A stretch of 64,000 nucleotides of DNA from DAINBT01 sp036732785 (GCA_964537505.1 CAZICK010000002.1:1-64000), one strand, 5' to 3'. Numbered from the stretch's first letter, positions 19,719 to 29,575 are shown. Translations and numbers: made by a program. The notes: generated by a model not told the origin, from the letters alone.

Positions 19719-19808
19719 GATATTGGCGTCAAAAGTCGATACCCACACCCAAAAAACGCCTTTCGGATAACAGGATCAGTGCTTTAAAATACTTTTGGCG
19801 CTGACACC
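19719..19808 (-). repeat. Dispersed ~89-bp element, copy b
   Basis: The minus strand reads ggtgtcagcgccaaaagtat and continues to gggtatcgacttttgacgcc, aligning end to end with the other four copies. It lies in the 5' flank of the zinc-ribbon gene and directly before the truncated module gene at 19858. Confidence 0.7.
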
Positions 19809-19857
19809 CTCATTGTAGCGATTCCCCCATCAAATTGAAACAAAAACCGACCAGCGT

Positions 19858-19963
19858 ACCCTAGCCGAGGCTGTGCGTTCACCCATGCAGATCAATGTGA
19901 CCGTCCCATTGACCGGCGTTACAGTCAAAGCCGGCTCGGACGAGCCGTGGCAGGAACGAGAAT
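19858..19963 (+). pseudogene. 3' remnant of a module B gene
   Basis: In one frame this interval encodes LAEAVRSPMQINVTVPLTGV, then TVKAGSDEPWQERE and a stop. This is the C-terminal tail of the haem/propeller B proteins and is closest to B2, which ends VTVPLTGATVKAGSDEPWQE. Homology starts abruptly at about 19858. The DNA after the stop (19964-20258) is nearly identical to the DNA after B2 (27446-27745). It is therefore the scar of an older B gene left of the array, consistent with unequal recombination. Confidence 0.88.
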
Positions 19964-20044
19964 AGCCCCTGAGGCGCCCAGGGCCTGACGGCGATCTTTG
20001 TGTGACATTGCCCACATCCAATAAGTCGCGAATCTGTAAGTTTT

Positions 20045-20133
20045 GACGCCGACATCAAAGGTATTTTGGAGTTTTGATTCTGGGACCAAAACGGCATTTT
20101 CGGACGTTAGTATCAACTTTTGAGACCAACATC
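20045..20133 (+). repeat. Dispersed ~89-bp element, copy c
   Basis: Runs from gacgccgacatcaaaggtat to tttgagaccaacatc. It is part of the spacer duplicated upstream of A1 and A3. Both ends carry a TTTTGA(C/G)nCCnACATCAA-like motif in the same orientation. Confidence 0.75.
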
Positions 20134-20258
20134 AATTTGGAAGTTTTTCAATCACTGAAAAACAGTTGAGTAGTGGGCTGTAATGTTGTATGATTGTACC
20201 CAGTTACCCAGTTTTGGGAATTGTTGCGATTCAGTGAGAATTATGGTTTGCCGATTAT

Positions 20259-22103
20259 ATGAAGGTGGAAGCATCTAGTCAGTGTCGATGTGGAAGGCAG
20301 GGTGAGCGTTTGCCGGTTTGTACGGCTGCCTTTTTTTGTTTGTACTGGCTCTACGTCTGCTTACGTATTGAGCCGACTCTCATTTATCACGGTCATGGTT
20401 CGCTACTGAAGTTTCCGGTTTTTTTCGTGGACGGCTCTTTTATCAAGGGCTTTCTGGTCTGCCCTGGCGGCCTGGCTGAATGCCTTTTTGCGTTTTTGAG
20501 TCAGTTCTATTATTATTCCTGGGCAGGGGCGCTGGTCATTACCGTGACAGGATGGCTTTTTTATCTAGCGGTGGGTGCGATTGTCAGGGCCTTTACCGGT
20601 CGGGACGTTTACCTGTTGCGTTTTGCTGCCGCTGTGGGATTGCTGCTGGCCTATAATCAATACATTCACTGTCTGGAAGGAAGTATCAAGATATTGTCGG
20701 CGTTGTTGTTTGCGTTGGTTTATATCAAGATGCCGTTACGCCACGGCTGGATGCGATGGGCGGTTTTTTTATTTCTGTTTGTTTTACTTTACTGTGGGGC
20801 GGGTAACGGTGGTTTGCTTTTTGCCTGGTTCTGCGTACTGTTTGAGATCCGGCGTCGCAGGTTCATAACCGCCCTGTGGTGTTTTGTCTCCACTACGGCG
20901 GCAGCGTATATATTGGCAAATTATTTTCTCGACAGCATTTTGAGCAAAATGTGGTTGATTTTTCCAGAGGAGCAAACGCTTAACGATCCCAGAATAGCAA
21001 AAGTTGTGGTCTGGTCTTATCTGGTTTTTGCTTTAGTGGTTGTGGTGTTGACTTTTTGGCCGCGCCGGCAAGCGTCCACCGTAAAGAAAAACAAGACCGC
21101 CATGTCTGGTGAAGAAAGCTCTTCCGGCAACGCTAAACTGCGGTTGATTTTGAGCGTGTTTGTTCTGCTGGCCATGACTATAACAATCTTTTTTTCGTTA
21201 AATCGCGTTAAAAGGTACCAATCGCAAATAACTTATTATGGCTACTACCGAAAATGGCCTGAGCTTTTACGCCTGGCGAATGGGATACCATTCGAAGAGT
21301 ATAATATTTTTCTTGTTCATTACGTTAATAGAGCGCTCTTTCATACAGGAAAGCTTGGTTGTGAGATGTTTTCATATCCACAAAGTCCGGATGCTTTTGG
21401 GGTTATCTACCAGGGACGTCGTAACTTCGTAGCCGCCGAGCAGTTTTTCGAAATCGGGTTGGTTAACGATGCGGCGCAACTGGCCCACGAATCGCTGGAA
21501 GTTTTTGGCAGCCATCCGACGACCCTGAAACAATTGGCTTTAATTAATGTCGCAAGAGAACAAACCAATGCCGCCCGCGTTTTTCTTAATGCCCTGAGCA
21601 AAGATTTGATATTCGGCCGATGGGCTCGCGATTGTCTCAAACGTCTTGAGACCGATCCGCTGCTTCTGGAAGACGAGCGGATGCGTCGCATCAGCACATT
21701 GCGAACGATTGGTGAACCGCTCAAACCGGCCAATCTTCCAAGTGTGCAGTTCCAGAGGCTGCTGGAGCACAATGGGAAAAATAAAATGGCATTTGAATAT
21801 CTGATGGCCGATTATTTGTTGAACAGGCGGCTTGAGATGTTCATAGGCCAGCTTCATCGTCTGGACGATTTTGACTATCCGGATATTCCCCGCCATTATG
21901 AAGAAGCGATTTTGATTTACACTATGCTGACTAAAAAAACGGTTGACCTTGGGAATCGCAAGATCAACCCTGAGACAATACGACGGTCTCGCGATTTTTA
22001 TCGAATCTGTGCGATTTACGGGAATAACACACAAGCCGCGTTAGAAGAGCTGGAAAGAATGGGTTTTTCTGACACATATTTCTTCTATTACAGTTTCCAA
22101 TAA
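20259..22103 (+). CDS. Module protein A1: polytopic membrane protein (DUF6057-like)
   Basis: First A gene of the array, 614 residues. The N-terminal half has about nine membrane spans (near 20-37, 70-108, 118-134, 143-157, 166-195, 202-222, 249-267, 297-313), with the conserved strings AFLSQFYYYSWAGA and AYNQYIHCLEGS. Residues 320-614 form a soluble, helix-rich domain with TPR-like segments (FFEIGLVNDAAQLAHESLEV, QLALINVAREQTNAARVF) and an aromatic end, FSDTYFFYYSFQ. From memory this architecture, including a C-terminal D-T-Y-x-x-Y-Y signature, matches Bacteroidota DUF6057; I could not check it. A ribosome-binding site is weak. The gene is followed by B1 after a spacer that contains an inserted 65-bp repeat. 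Function unknown. Confidence 0.85.
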   Translation: MKVEASSQCRCGRQGERLPVCTAAFFCLYWLYVCLRIEPTLIYHGHGSLLKFPVFFVDGSFIKGFLVCPGGLAECLFAFLSQFYYYSWAGALVITVTGWLFYLAVGAIVRAFTGRDVYLLRFAAAVGLLLAYNQYIHCLEGSIKILSALLFALVYIKMPLRHGWMRWAVFLFLFVLLYCGAGNGGLLFAWFCVLFEIRRRRFITALWCFVSTTAAAYILANYFLDSILSKMWLIFPEEQTLNDPRIAKVVVWSYLVFALVVVVLTFWPRRQASTVKKNKTAMSGEESSSGNAKLRLILSVFVLLAMTITIFFSLNRVKRYQSQITYYGYYRKWPELLRLANGIPFEEYNIFLVHYVNRALFHTGKLGCEMFSYPQSPDAFGVIYQGRRNFVAAEQFFEIGLVNDAAQLAHESLEVFGSHPTTLKQLALINVAREQTNAARVFLNALSKDLIFGRWARDCLKRLETDPLLLEDERMRRISTLRTIGEPLKPANLPSVQFQRLLEHNGKNKMAFEYLMADYLLNRRLEMFIGQLHRLDDFDYPDIPRHYEEAILIYTMLTKKTVDLGNRKINPETIRRSRDFYRICAIYGNNTQAALEELERMGFSDTYFFYYSFQ

Positions 22104-22122
22104 TCCGGTGATTTAGTTTTGG

Positions 22123-22187
22123 TGCGATTTCGCTTGCGCGGCTCTACGTGTCGCACTTTTTCTTGTGTGTTGCTTATACGCAAAGTT
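22123..22187 (+). repeat. Dispersed 65-bp element, copy 1
   Basis: Matches the minus strand of 50291-50355 at about 58 of 65 positions. It begins tgcgatttcgcttgcgcggc and ends tacgcaaagtt. It lies in the A1-B1 spacer, where the paralogous A3-B3 spacer has no such sequence, so it looks like an insertion. GTGCGA near the left end can pair with TCGCAC. Confidence 0.82.
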
Positions 22188-22223
22188 GTGTCGAAAAAAC
22201 CGCGAGAGTTAAGGTTTGGTAAA

Positions 22224-23807
22224 ATGAATAAATATCGCCGCTATCTGCTTTTGCCGATTACAGTTGCCATATTGGCTATTGTTTCGCTCTATTGTATTCT
22301 CTCTGCTGCGGACCAACCTGTCCACGACGCCACTTTAATTGACCGATCTCCCCTGATTTGCCCTGACTACACGAATACGGCCATTCCCCCGAATATCGCA
22401 CCGCTGAACTTCACAGTGGATGAACCTGGCAGGCGATATTATGTCAGGATATACTCAGATAATGGCAAAGATATTAACATCTACAGCAAGAAACCGCAGA
22501 TAGTGATCCCCCTGAAACCATGGAGAGAGCTGTTGCACCTCAACCGAGGGAATAAACTGTATTTTGATGTGTGCCTCGAAGATGAAAATGGTCAATGGCG
22601 GCGGTTCTCCCCTGTTACCAACATGATCGCCCCGGACGATACCGACGAATATCTGGTTTATCGGCTCATCAAATCAATATATCAGGACTGGTTTGACACA
22701 GGTATTTACCAACGACATCTGTCAAGCTATGACGAGTCGGTCGTGCTGCGTGGGCTAAGTTTCAGGGAACAAAACTCCGGAGGTTGCGTTAACTGCCATG
22801 CGTTTTGTAATAATCAAACAGATAAGATGACGATCGGCATCCGGGATGAGAATTATGGTGTTTCCACGCTGCTGTCCCAAAACGGTAAGGTAGCCAAGAT
22901 CGGCACCAAGTTTGGTTATACCGCCTGGCACCCCAGCGGGCAGATAATCGTGTATTCGCTGAACAATGTGCGGCAATTCTTCCACATGACCGGAGTAGAG
23001 ATCAGGGATGTAGTCGATCTCGATTCGGCTTTGGCGTACTATGACCTCAAATCGCAAACAGTCAAGATGCCTCCACAACTGGCTGACAAATCTCGGTTGG
23101 AAACTTATCCGACCTGGTCTCCGGACGGCCGGTATTTGTATTTTTGCAGTGCGCCGATGTTATGGTCCGATCACAATAAAGTGCCGCCAACAAACTTCGA
23201 AAAACTACGCTACGATCTTGTTCGAATCAGCTATGATATTGACACGGATAGCTGGGGTCAGCTTGAAACAGTTCTTTCCGCCGGCCAGACACACAAAAGT
23301 ATTCTGCTGCCCCGAATTTCACCGGACGGGCGATTCCTGATGTTTTGTATGTGCGATTATGGCTGCTTCCCCATCTATCAGCCCAGCAGTGACTTGTGTA
23401 TGATGGACCTGGAAGCCGCCCGACAAACGGGCAATTTTACTTACCGTCGCCTTGAAGTCAACAGTGACCGGAGCGAGTCATGGCATTGTTGGTCGAGCAA
23501 TGGACGGTGGGTAGTTTTCAGCAGTAAAAGACGTGATGGAGTCTTCACACGCAGTTACATCAGCTATGTAGATGAGGATGGCAAGGTATATAAGCCACTG
23601 CTGCTGCCACAGAAGGATCCCGCCTTCTACGATTCGTTCCTGAAAACGTACAGTGTTCCTGAATTTGTCATAGAACCAGTTCGGACCCGGGAAAAAGACC
23701 TAGCCGAGGCTGTGCGTTCATCCGCTCAAATCGATGTGGCTATGCCCCTGACCGGCGCCACCCAGAAGGCCGGTCCATCCGATCCCTGGCAACAAGATCG
23801 GGAATAG
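22224..23807 (+). CDS. Module protein B1: CxxCH haem-motif, WD40/TolB-like propeller
   Basis: Protein of 527 residues. One N-terminal membrane anchor or uncleaved signal (8-26) is followed by a conserved domain starting IPPNIAPLNF (54-63) and W-x-x-LL and YLVYRLI motifs. CVNCH at 188-192 is a textbook c-type haem attachment motif, extended as CVNCHAFCNN. The rest is a beta-propeller with PD40-type blades: ETYPTWSPDGRYLYF (293-307), LPRISPDGRFLMF (362-374) and WSSNGRWVVFSSKR (from 423). The haem and propeller would lie outside the cytoplasm. The frame is open 105 bases upstream, but the paralogues fix the start at MNKYRRYLL. Long stretches are identical to B3. Function unknown; a haem-based sensor or electron-transfer partner of A1 is a hypothesis. 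Confidence 0.87.
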   Translation: MNKYRRYLLLPITVAILAIVSLYCILSAADQPVHDATLIDRSPLICPDYTNTAIPPNIAPLNFTVDEPGRRYYVRIYSDNGKDINIYSKKPQIVIPLKPWRELLHLNRGNKLYFDVCLEDENGQWRRFSPVTNMIAPDDTDEYLVYRLIKSIYQDWFDTGIYQRHLSSYDESVVLRGLSFREQNSGGCVNCHAFCNNQTDKMTIGIRDENYGVSTLLSQNGKVAKIGTKFGYTAWHPSGQIIVYSLNNVRQFFHMTGVEIRDVVDLDSALAYYDLKSQTVKMPPQLADKSRLETYPTWSPDGRYLYFCSAPMLWSDHNKVPPTNFEKLRYDLVRISYDIDTDSWGQLETVLSAGQTHKSILLPRISPDGRFLMFCMCDYGCFPIYQPSSDLCMMDLEAARQTGNFTYRRLEVNSDRSESWHCWSSNGRWVVFSSKRRDGVFTRSYISYVDEDGKVYKPLLLPQKDPAFYDSFLKTYSVPEFVIEPVRTREKDLAEAVRSSAQIDVAMPLTGATQKAGPSDPWQQDRE

Positions 23808-23978
23808 CATTGCCGGTTTCGGTGCAGGTGCATGAATATCATACGCAACACACAGCGGTTTTTGTGAAATCGGTGAGTATGCTGTTGAATAATTATTCAT
23901 GGTATTGTACAATCGTCCCCAATAGCTTACTGGTCAGTATTGCCGGCGCCGGTAGCAGCGAAATTTACCGGAGGATGA

Positions 23979-25871
23979 ATGAAGGTAATAGAGCCTATTC
24001 AGTGCAAATATATACGGCAAAGTGTTTTTTTGCCGGTTTGTACGGCTGCCTTTTTTGGCTTGTACTGGCTCTACCTCTGCTTGCGTATTGAGCCGACCCT
24101 GATTTATCATAGTCACGGTCTGTTGCTGAGATTTCCTGTTTTTTCCGCGGATTGGGCTTTCATCGAGAGTTTCCTGTCTCGGCCGGGAGGTCTGGTCGAA
24201 TGCCTTTTTGCGTTTTTGAGTCAGTTCTATTATTATTCCTGGGCCGGGGCGATGGTCATTACCCTGATAGGGTGGCTTTTTTATCTGTCGATTGGTGCGT
24301 TTGTCAGGGCCTTTACCGGGCGGGACGTTTACCTGCTGCGTTTTGTTCCCGCTGTCGGATTGCTGCTAGCCTATAATCAATACATTCACTGTCTGGAAGG
24401 AAGCATCAAGGTATTGCTGGCGTTGTTGTTTGCGTTGGTTTATATCAAGATGCCGTTGCGCCGCGGGTGGATGCGGTGGACGGTTTTTTTACTGCTGTCT
24501 GCTTTACTTTATTGTGGGGCTGGTACCGGTGGTTTGCTTTTTGCCTGGTTTTGCGGACTATTTGAGATTCGGCGTCGCAGGTTCGTGACCGCCCTGTGGT
24601 GTTTTGTCTGTGCTACGGCGGCGGCATATATATTGGCAAATTATTTTCTCGACAGCCTTTTGAGCAGAATGTGGTTGATTTTTCCGATGGAGCAATCGCT
24701 CGATGATTCGCGAATAGCGAATATTACGATTTGGTCTTATCTGGTTTTTGCGTTGTCGGTACTGGTGATGGTGTTTTGGCCGCGGCGGAAAATCGTGGTG
24801 GCGCAGATCAACGAGAATAAGGCAGATCACAAAAACAGGCGATTCCCCCCGATAAGATGGTATGTCAGTTTCCGAACAAGTAAGTTCAAATTGGTTTTTC
24901 AATGGCTGATTTTGCTGATCGTGAGCGCAACGGCTGTATTTTTTTCGTTTGATCGCAGCAATATGGTTGGTCACCGGGTATTATATTATGCGTATTACCG
25001 GAAGTGGCCTGAGTTGTTGCGCGATGCGCAGCAGGTGCCGCGTGAAAAATATAATATGGTTCTTAACTGTCAGATTGACCGAGCTTTGTTTCATACCGGA
25101 GAGCTTACTAGCAGGCTGTTTTCTTATCCGCAAAGACCACAGGGGCTTTTGGGCGTTCGCCTGCAGTCCCACTATTTGATAGCCGCCGAGTTGTTTCTGG
25201 AACTCGGCCTGGTTAACGATGCGGAGCACCTGGCCCATGAGTCGCTGGAAATCTACGGCAGTCATCCGATGAACCTGAAGCAATTAGCTCTGATCAATAT
25301 TGCCAAAGGTCAGAGTGATACGGCACGTGTTTTTCTCCGTGCGATGAGCAGGGATTTGGTGTTCGGTCGATGGGCCCTCGACTGCCTGGAACGGCTCGAA
25401 AAAAAACAGCTTCCGGCCGACGAGCGGATACGCCGGATCAATCCGTTTATAATTGTAAATGATGGGTTAAGTGTAAGTACCTTTTTTAATGTGGATGAGA
25501 TATTAGGAAAACTGCTGCGTCATAATCCGAAAAACCGAATGGCATACGAATATCTGATGAGCTGGTACTTGTTGACCAACCAACTTGATATGTTTGCCAA
25601 AAATGTCCATCGTTTGGACGATTTTGACTATCTTGGTATTCCCCGGCATTACGAAGAGGCGATCCTTTGCCACAATGCGATGACTGGAACCTGGATTAAT
25701 CTCGGGAATCGCAAGATCAGCCGCCAGACAGCTCAGCGATTTGAGGATTTTGTGGCTATGAGCATAACTTACAGAAACGATCCGAAAAAAGCACGAAAGA
25801 TGCTGGTAAAGGATTTTGGCGATACGTATTACTACTATTACTCGTTCGGCCATTTGGAAGAGGCAAAATGA
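23979..25871 (+). CDS. Module protein A2: polytopic membrane protein (DUF6057-like)
   Basis: Second A paralogue, 630 residues, with the same layout: about nine membrane spans up to residue 325, then the helical C-terminal domain ending DFGDTYYYYYSFGHLEEAK. GGAGG before the ATG is a good ribosome-binding site, unlike for A1 and A3. Its stop overlaps the B2 start (ATGA), indicating translational coupling. The spacer loop (about residues 276-305) differs entirely from A1 and A3. A2 groups with A4 by the LLSRMWLIFPMEQSLDDSRI segment and by the overlapping stop-start. The conserved C-terminal repeats (ALINIAKGQSDTARVFLRAM) suggest a protein-interaction surface. Confidence 0.85.
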   Translation: MKVIEPIQCKYIRQSVFLPVCTAAFFGLYWLYLCLRIEPTLIYHSHGLLLRFPVFSADWAFIESFLSRPGGLVECLFAFLSQFYYYSWAGAMVITLIGWLFYLSIGAFVRAFTGRDVYLLRFVPAVGLLLAYNQYIHCLEGSIKVLLALLFALVYIKMPLRRGWMRWTVFLLLSALLYCGAGTGGLLFAWFCGLFEIRRRRFVTALWCFVCATAAAYILANYFLDSLLSRMWLIFPMEQSLDDSRIANITIWSYLVFALSVLVMVFWPRRKIVVAQINENKADHKNRRFPPIRWYVSFRTSKFKLVFQWLILLIVSATAVFFSFDRSNMVGHRVLYYAYYRKWPELLRDAQQVPREKYNMVLNCQIDRALFHTGELTSRLFSYPQRPQGLLGVRLQSHYLIAAELFLELGLVNDAEHLAHESLEIYGSHPMNLKQLALINIAKGQSDTARVFLRAMSRDLVFGRWALDCLERLEKKQLPADERIRRINPFIIVNDGLSVSTFFNVDEILGKLLRHNPKNRMAYEYLMSWYLLTNQLDMFAKNVHRLDDFDYLGIPRHYEEAILCHNAMTGTWINLGNRKISRQTAQRFEDFVAMSITYRNDPKKARKMLVKDFGDTYYYYYSFGHLEEAK

Positions 25872-27445
25872 ATAAGTTCCGCTGGTATATATTTGTGCCG
25901 ATTATTGCCGCCGCCCTGGCAATTGCCTGGTTGTATTTCGTTTGGTACGACTTCGATGGACATATTGAGGATGCTACGAGAATCGCCAGGCCCGCTCAAA
26001 TTCGCCCTGACTATAACAATACCGTTATTCCGCCGAATATCGCCCCGTTAAACTTCACAGTGAACGAACCCGGCAGGCGATACTATGTCAGAATATACTC
26101 GGATCAGGGCAATGGTATTGACATTTATAGCAGAAAACCGCAGATAGTAATTCCGCCAAAACGCTGGAGAGAATTGCTCCGTCTCAATCCCAAAGGCACG
26201 TTGTATTTTGATGTTTGTCTCGAAGATAAAAATGGTCAATGGCAGCGGTTTGCCCCTATTACCAATACAATTGCCGAGCCTGATATAGACGAATACCTGG
26301 TCTATCGGCTTATTAAACCGGTGTACAATATCTGGTACGAGATGGGCATTTACCAACGCCATCTGGCCAGCTACGACCAATTACCGGTATTGCGCGGACG
26401 GACGTTCGTGAAAAATGAGGCCGGGGGCTGTGTCAACTGCCATACGTTTTGTAATAACCGGACGGATAAAATGACCATAGGCGTGCGCAGCGACTACGGC
26501 GCTTTTGCCCTACTTGCACAGGGTGACGAGATAGCTAAAATCGGGACGAAAATCAGCTATACCGCCTGGCATCCAAGTGGGCGGCTCATAACGTATTCTA
26601 TGAACAAAGTACAGTTGTTTTGCCACCTGGCGGGGGTCGAAATACGTGATGTGGTTGATCTCGATTCGGCTCTGGCGTGCTATTATCCCGAATCGCAGAC
26701 GGTTAAGATACCACCGCAGTTTCGGGGAAAAGATCGGCTGGAAACTTATCCAGCCTGGTCACCGGACGGTTGCTTTCTATATTTTTGCAGTGCGCCGATC
26801 TTGTGGTCCGATCGTAACAAGATGCCGCCGAAGAACTATGAAAAGGTTCGTTATGATCTCGTGCGAGTTAGTTATGATCTCGACAGTGACACCTGGGGCC
26901 AGATCGAAACCATCATTTCCGGTAGGCAAACCGGCAAAAGTATTATGCTGCCCCGAATTTCGCCGGATGGTCGATTTCTGATGTTTTGTATGTGCGATTA
27001 CGGCTGTTTTCCCATCTATCAACCCAGCAGTGACCTGTATATGATGGACCTGGAAGCCGCTCGACAAACGGGCAATTTTACTTACCGCCGTCTGGAGGTC
27101 AACAGTGATCGGAGTGAGTCATGGCATTGTTGGTCGAGCAACGGACGATGGGTGGTTTTCAGCAGTAAAAGACGCGACGGAGTTTTCACACGCAGTTACA
27201 TCAGCTATGTGGACGAAGATGGCAAGGTATATAAGCCACTGCTGCTGCCTCAAAAAGACCCGGATTTTTACGATTCATTTCTCAAGACGTACAGTGTTCC
27301 CGAATTTGTCGTAGAACCAGTTCGGACCCGGGAAAAAGACCTGGTTGATGCTGTGCGTTCGCCAATTCAGATCGATGTGACCGTCCCATTGACCGGCGCC
27401 ACAGTCAAAGCCGGCTCGGACGAGCCGTGGCAGGAACGGGAATAG
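25868..27445 (+). CDS. Module protein B2: CxxCH haem-motif, WD40/TolB-like propeller
   Basis: Second B paralogue, 525 residues, coupled to A2 by a 4-bp overlap. It has an N-terminal anchor, then IPPNIAPLNF, then the haem motif CVNCHTFCNN and the propeller blades AWSPDGCFLYF, LPRISPDGRFLMF and WSSNGRWVVFSSKR. The last third is almost identical in DNA to B1 (about 23340-23600 against 26980-27240), while the first half is clearly diverged, which points to gene conversion. The C-terminal tail TVPLTGATVKAGSDEPWQER is the one preserved in the remnant at 19858. Downstream DNA repeats the spacer that precedes A1. Confidence 0.87.
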   Translation: MNKFRWYIFVPIIAAALAIAWLYFVWYDFDGHIEDATRIARPAQIRPDYNNTVIPPNIAPLNFTVNEPGRRYYVRIYSDQGNGIDIYSRKPQIVIPPKRWRELLRLNPKGTLYFDVCLEDKNGQWQRFAPITNTIAEPDIDEYLVYRLIKPVYNIWYEMGIYQRHLASYDQLPVLRGRTFVKNEAGGCVNCHTFCNNRTDKMTIGVRSDYGAFALLAQGDEIAKIGTKISYTAWHPSGRLITYSMNKVQLFCHLAGVEIRDVVDLDSALACYYPESQTVKIPPQFRGKDRLETYPAWSPDGCFLYFCSAPILWSDRNKMPPKNYEKVRYDLVRVSYDLDSDTWGQIETIISGRQTGKSIMLPRISPDGRFLMFCMCDYGCFPIYQPSSDLYMMDLEAARQTGNFTYRRLEVNSDRSESWHCWSSNGRWVVFSSKRRDGVFTRSYISYVDEDGKVYKPLLLPQKDPDFYDSFLKTYSVPEFVVEPVRTREKDLVDAVRSPIQIDVTVPLTGATVKAGSDEPWQERE

Positions 27446-27524
27446 CCCCTGAGGCGCCCAGAGCCTAGCGGCGATCTTTGTGTGACATTGCCCATATCCA
27501 ATAAGTCGCGAATTTGTTAATTTT

Positions 27525-27613
27525 GACGCCAGTGTCAAAGGTATTTTGGAGTTTTGATTCTGGTATTCAAACGGCATTTTCGGACGTTAGTATCGACTTT
27601 TGAGGCCAACATC
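27525..27613 (+). repeat. Dispersed ~89-bp element, copy d
   Basis: Same position relative to A3 as copy c has to A1, 133 bp upstream of the start codon, and nearly the same sequence. It was therefore probably carried along by the module duplication rather than inserted independently. Confidence 0.75.
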
Positions 27614-27745
27614 AATTTGGAAGTTTTTTCAATCACTGAAAAACAGTTGAGTAGTGGGCTGTAATGTTGTATGATTGTACCCAGTTACCCAGTTTTGGGA
27701 ATTGTTGCGATTCAGTGAGAATTATGGTTTGCCGATTATACGAAA

Positions 27746-29575
27746 GTGGAAGCACTTAGTCAATGTCGATGTGGGAAGCATGGACCGGTTTGTACAGCTT
27801 CCTTTTTTGGTCTGTACTGGCTCTACGTCTGCTTACGTATTGAGCCGACTCTCATTTATCACGGCCATGTTTCGCTGCTGAAGTTTCCAGTTTTTTCCCT
27901 GGACTGGGCTTTTGTAGAAGACTTGCTGGTCTGCCCTGGCGGCCTGTCTGAATGCCTTTTTGCGTTTTTGAGTCAGTTCTATTATTATTCCTGGGCAGGG
28001 GCGCTGGTCATTACCGTGACAGGATGGCTTTTTTATCTAGCGGTGGGTGCGATTGTCAGGGCCTTTACCGGTCGGGACGTTTACCTGTTGCGTTTTGCTG
28101 CCGCTGTGGGATTGCTGCTGGCCTATAATCAATACATTCACTGTCTGGAAGGAAGTATCAAGATATTGCTGGCGTTGTTGTTTGCGTTGGTTTATATCAA
28201 GATGTCGTTGCTCCGCGGGTGGACGCGATGGACGGTTTTTTTGTTACTGTCTGCTTTACTTTATTGCGGGGCCGGTACCGGTGGTTTGCTTTTTGCCTGG
28301 TTCTGCGTACTGTTTGAGATTCGGCGTCGCAGGTTCATAACCGCCCTGTGGTGTTTTGTCTCCACTACGGCGGCGGCGTATATATTGGCAAATTATTTTC
28401 TCGACAGCAATCAGAGTAGAATGTGGTTGATTTTTCCAGAGGTGCAAACGTTTGAGGATCCAAGAATAGCAAAAGTTGTGGTCTGGTCTTATCTGGTTTT
28501 TGCTTTAGTGGTTGTGGTGTTGACTTTTTGGCCGCGCCGGCAAGCGTCCACCGTAAAGAAAAACAAGACCGCCATGTCTGGTGAAGAAAGCTCTTCCGGC
28601 AACGCTAAACTGCGGTTGATTTTGAGCGTGTTTGTTCTGCTGGCCATGACTATAACAATCTTTTTTTCGTTAAATCGCGTTAAAAGGTACCAATCGCAAA
28701 TAACTTATTATGGCTACTACCGAAAATGGCCTGAGCTTTTACGCCTGGCGAATGGGATACCATTCGAAGAGTATAATATTTTTCTTGTTCATTACGTTAA
28801 TAGAGCGCTCTTTCATACAGGAAAGCTTGGTTGTGAGATGTTTTCATATCCACAAAGTCCGGATGCTTTTGGAGCCATCTACAAGGGGAGCCGTAACTGC
28901 GTAGCCACTGAGCAGTTTTTCGAAATCGGGTTGGTTAACGATGCGGCGCACTTGGCCTACCAGTCGCTGGAAAGATTTGGCAGCCATCCGACGACCCTGA
29001 AACAATTGGCTTTGATTAATGTCGCAAGAGAACAAACCAATGCCGCCCGCGTTTTTCTTAATGTCTTGAGCAAAGATTTGATATTCGGCCGATGGGCGCG
29101 CGATTGTCTCAAACGTCTTGAGACAGATCCGCTGCTTCTGGAAGACGAGCGGATGCGTCGCATCAGCACATTGCGAACGGTTGATGACCCGCTCAGAGCG
29201 GTCAATATTCCTGGTATGCAGTTACAGGTATTGCTGGAACACAATGGGGAAAATAAAATGGCATTTGAATATCTGATGGCCGATCATTTGTTGAACAGGC
29301 GGCTTGAGATGTTCCTGACCCAGCTTCATCGTCTGGACGATTTTGACTATCCGGATATTCCCCGCCATTATGAAGAAGCGATTTTGATTTACACTATGCT
29401 GACTAAAAAAACGGTTGACCTTGGGAATCGCAAGATCAACCCTGAGACAATACGACGGTCTCGCGATTTTTATCGAATCTGTGCGATTTACGGGAATAAC
29501 ACGCAAGCCGCGTTAGAAGAGCTGGAAAGAATGGGTTTTTCTGATACATATTTCTTCTATTATAGTTTCCAATAA
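27746..29575 (+). CDS. Module protein A3: polytopic membrane protein (DUF6057-like)
   Basis: Third A paralogue, 609 residues, subtype 1 like A1. The ATG of A1 aligns with ACG here, so translation probably starts at the GTG at 27746 (VEALSQCRCG); no good ribosome-binding site is visible. Three N-terminal residues present in A1 are deleted. DNA from 28463 to 28872 is identical to A1 (20991-21400). The preceding block, about 28170-28300, resembles A2 and A4 instead (ALLYCGAGTGGLLFAWF), so the gene is a mosaic. The C-terminal domain ends FSDTYFFYYSFQ as in A1. It is probably functional but could be poorly translated. Confidence 0.8.
   Translation: MEALSQCRCGKHGPVCTASFFGLYWLYVCLRIEPTLIYHGHVSLLKFPVFSLDWAFVEDLLVCPGGLSECLFAFLSQFYYYSWAGALVITVTGWLFYLAVGAIVRAFTGRDVYLLRFAAAVGLLLAYNQYIHCLEGSIKILLALLFALVYIKMSLLRGWTRWTVFLLLSALLYCGAGTGGLLFAWFCVLFEIRRRRFITALWCFVSTTAAAYILANYFLDSNQSRMWLIFPEVQTFEDPRIAKVVVWSYLVFALVVVVLTFWPRRQASTVKKNKTAMSGEESSSGNAKLRLILSVFVLLAMTITIFFSLNRVKRYQSQITYYGYYRKWPELLRLANGIPFEEYNIFLVHYVNRALFHTGKLGCEMFSYPQSPDAFGAIYKGSRNCVATEQFFEIGLVNDAAHLAYQSLERFGSHPTTLKQLALINVAREQTNAARVFLNVLSKDLIFGRWARDCLKRLETDPLLLEDERMRRISTLRTVDDPLRAVNIPGMQLQVLLEHNGENKMAFEYLMADHLLNRRLEMFLTQLHRLDDFDYPDIPRHYEEAILIYTMLTKKTVDLGNRKINPETIRRSRDFYRICAIYGNNTQAALEELERMGFSDTYFFYYSFQ

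Noticed and set aside
22119..22223. 35-residue N-terminal extension of B1
   Set aside because: It is translated from the 65-bp inserted repeat. B2, B3 and B4 all start at the equivalent of 22224.
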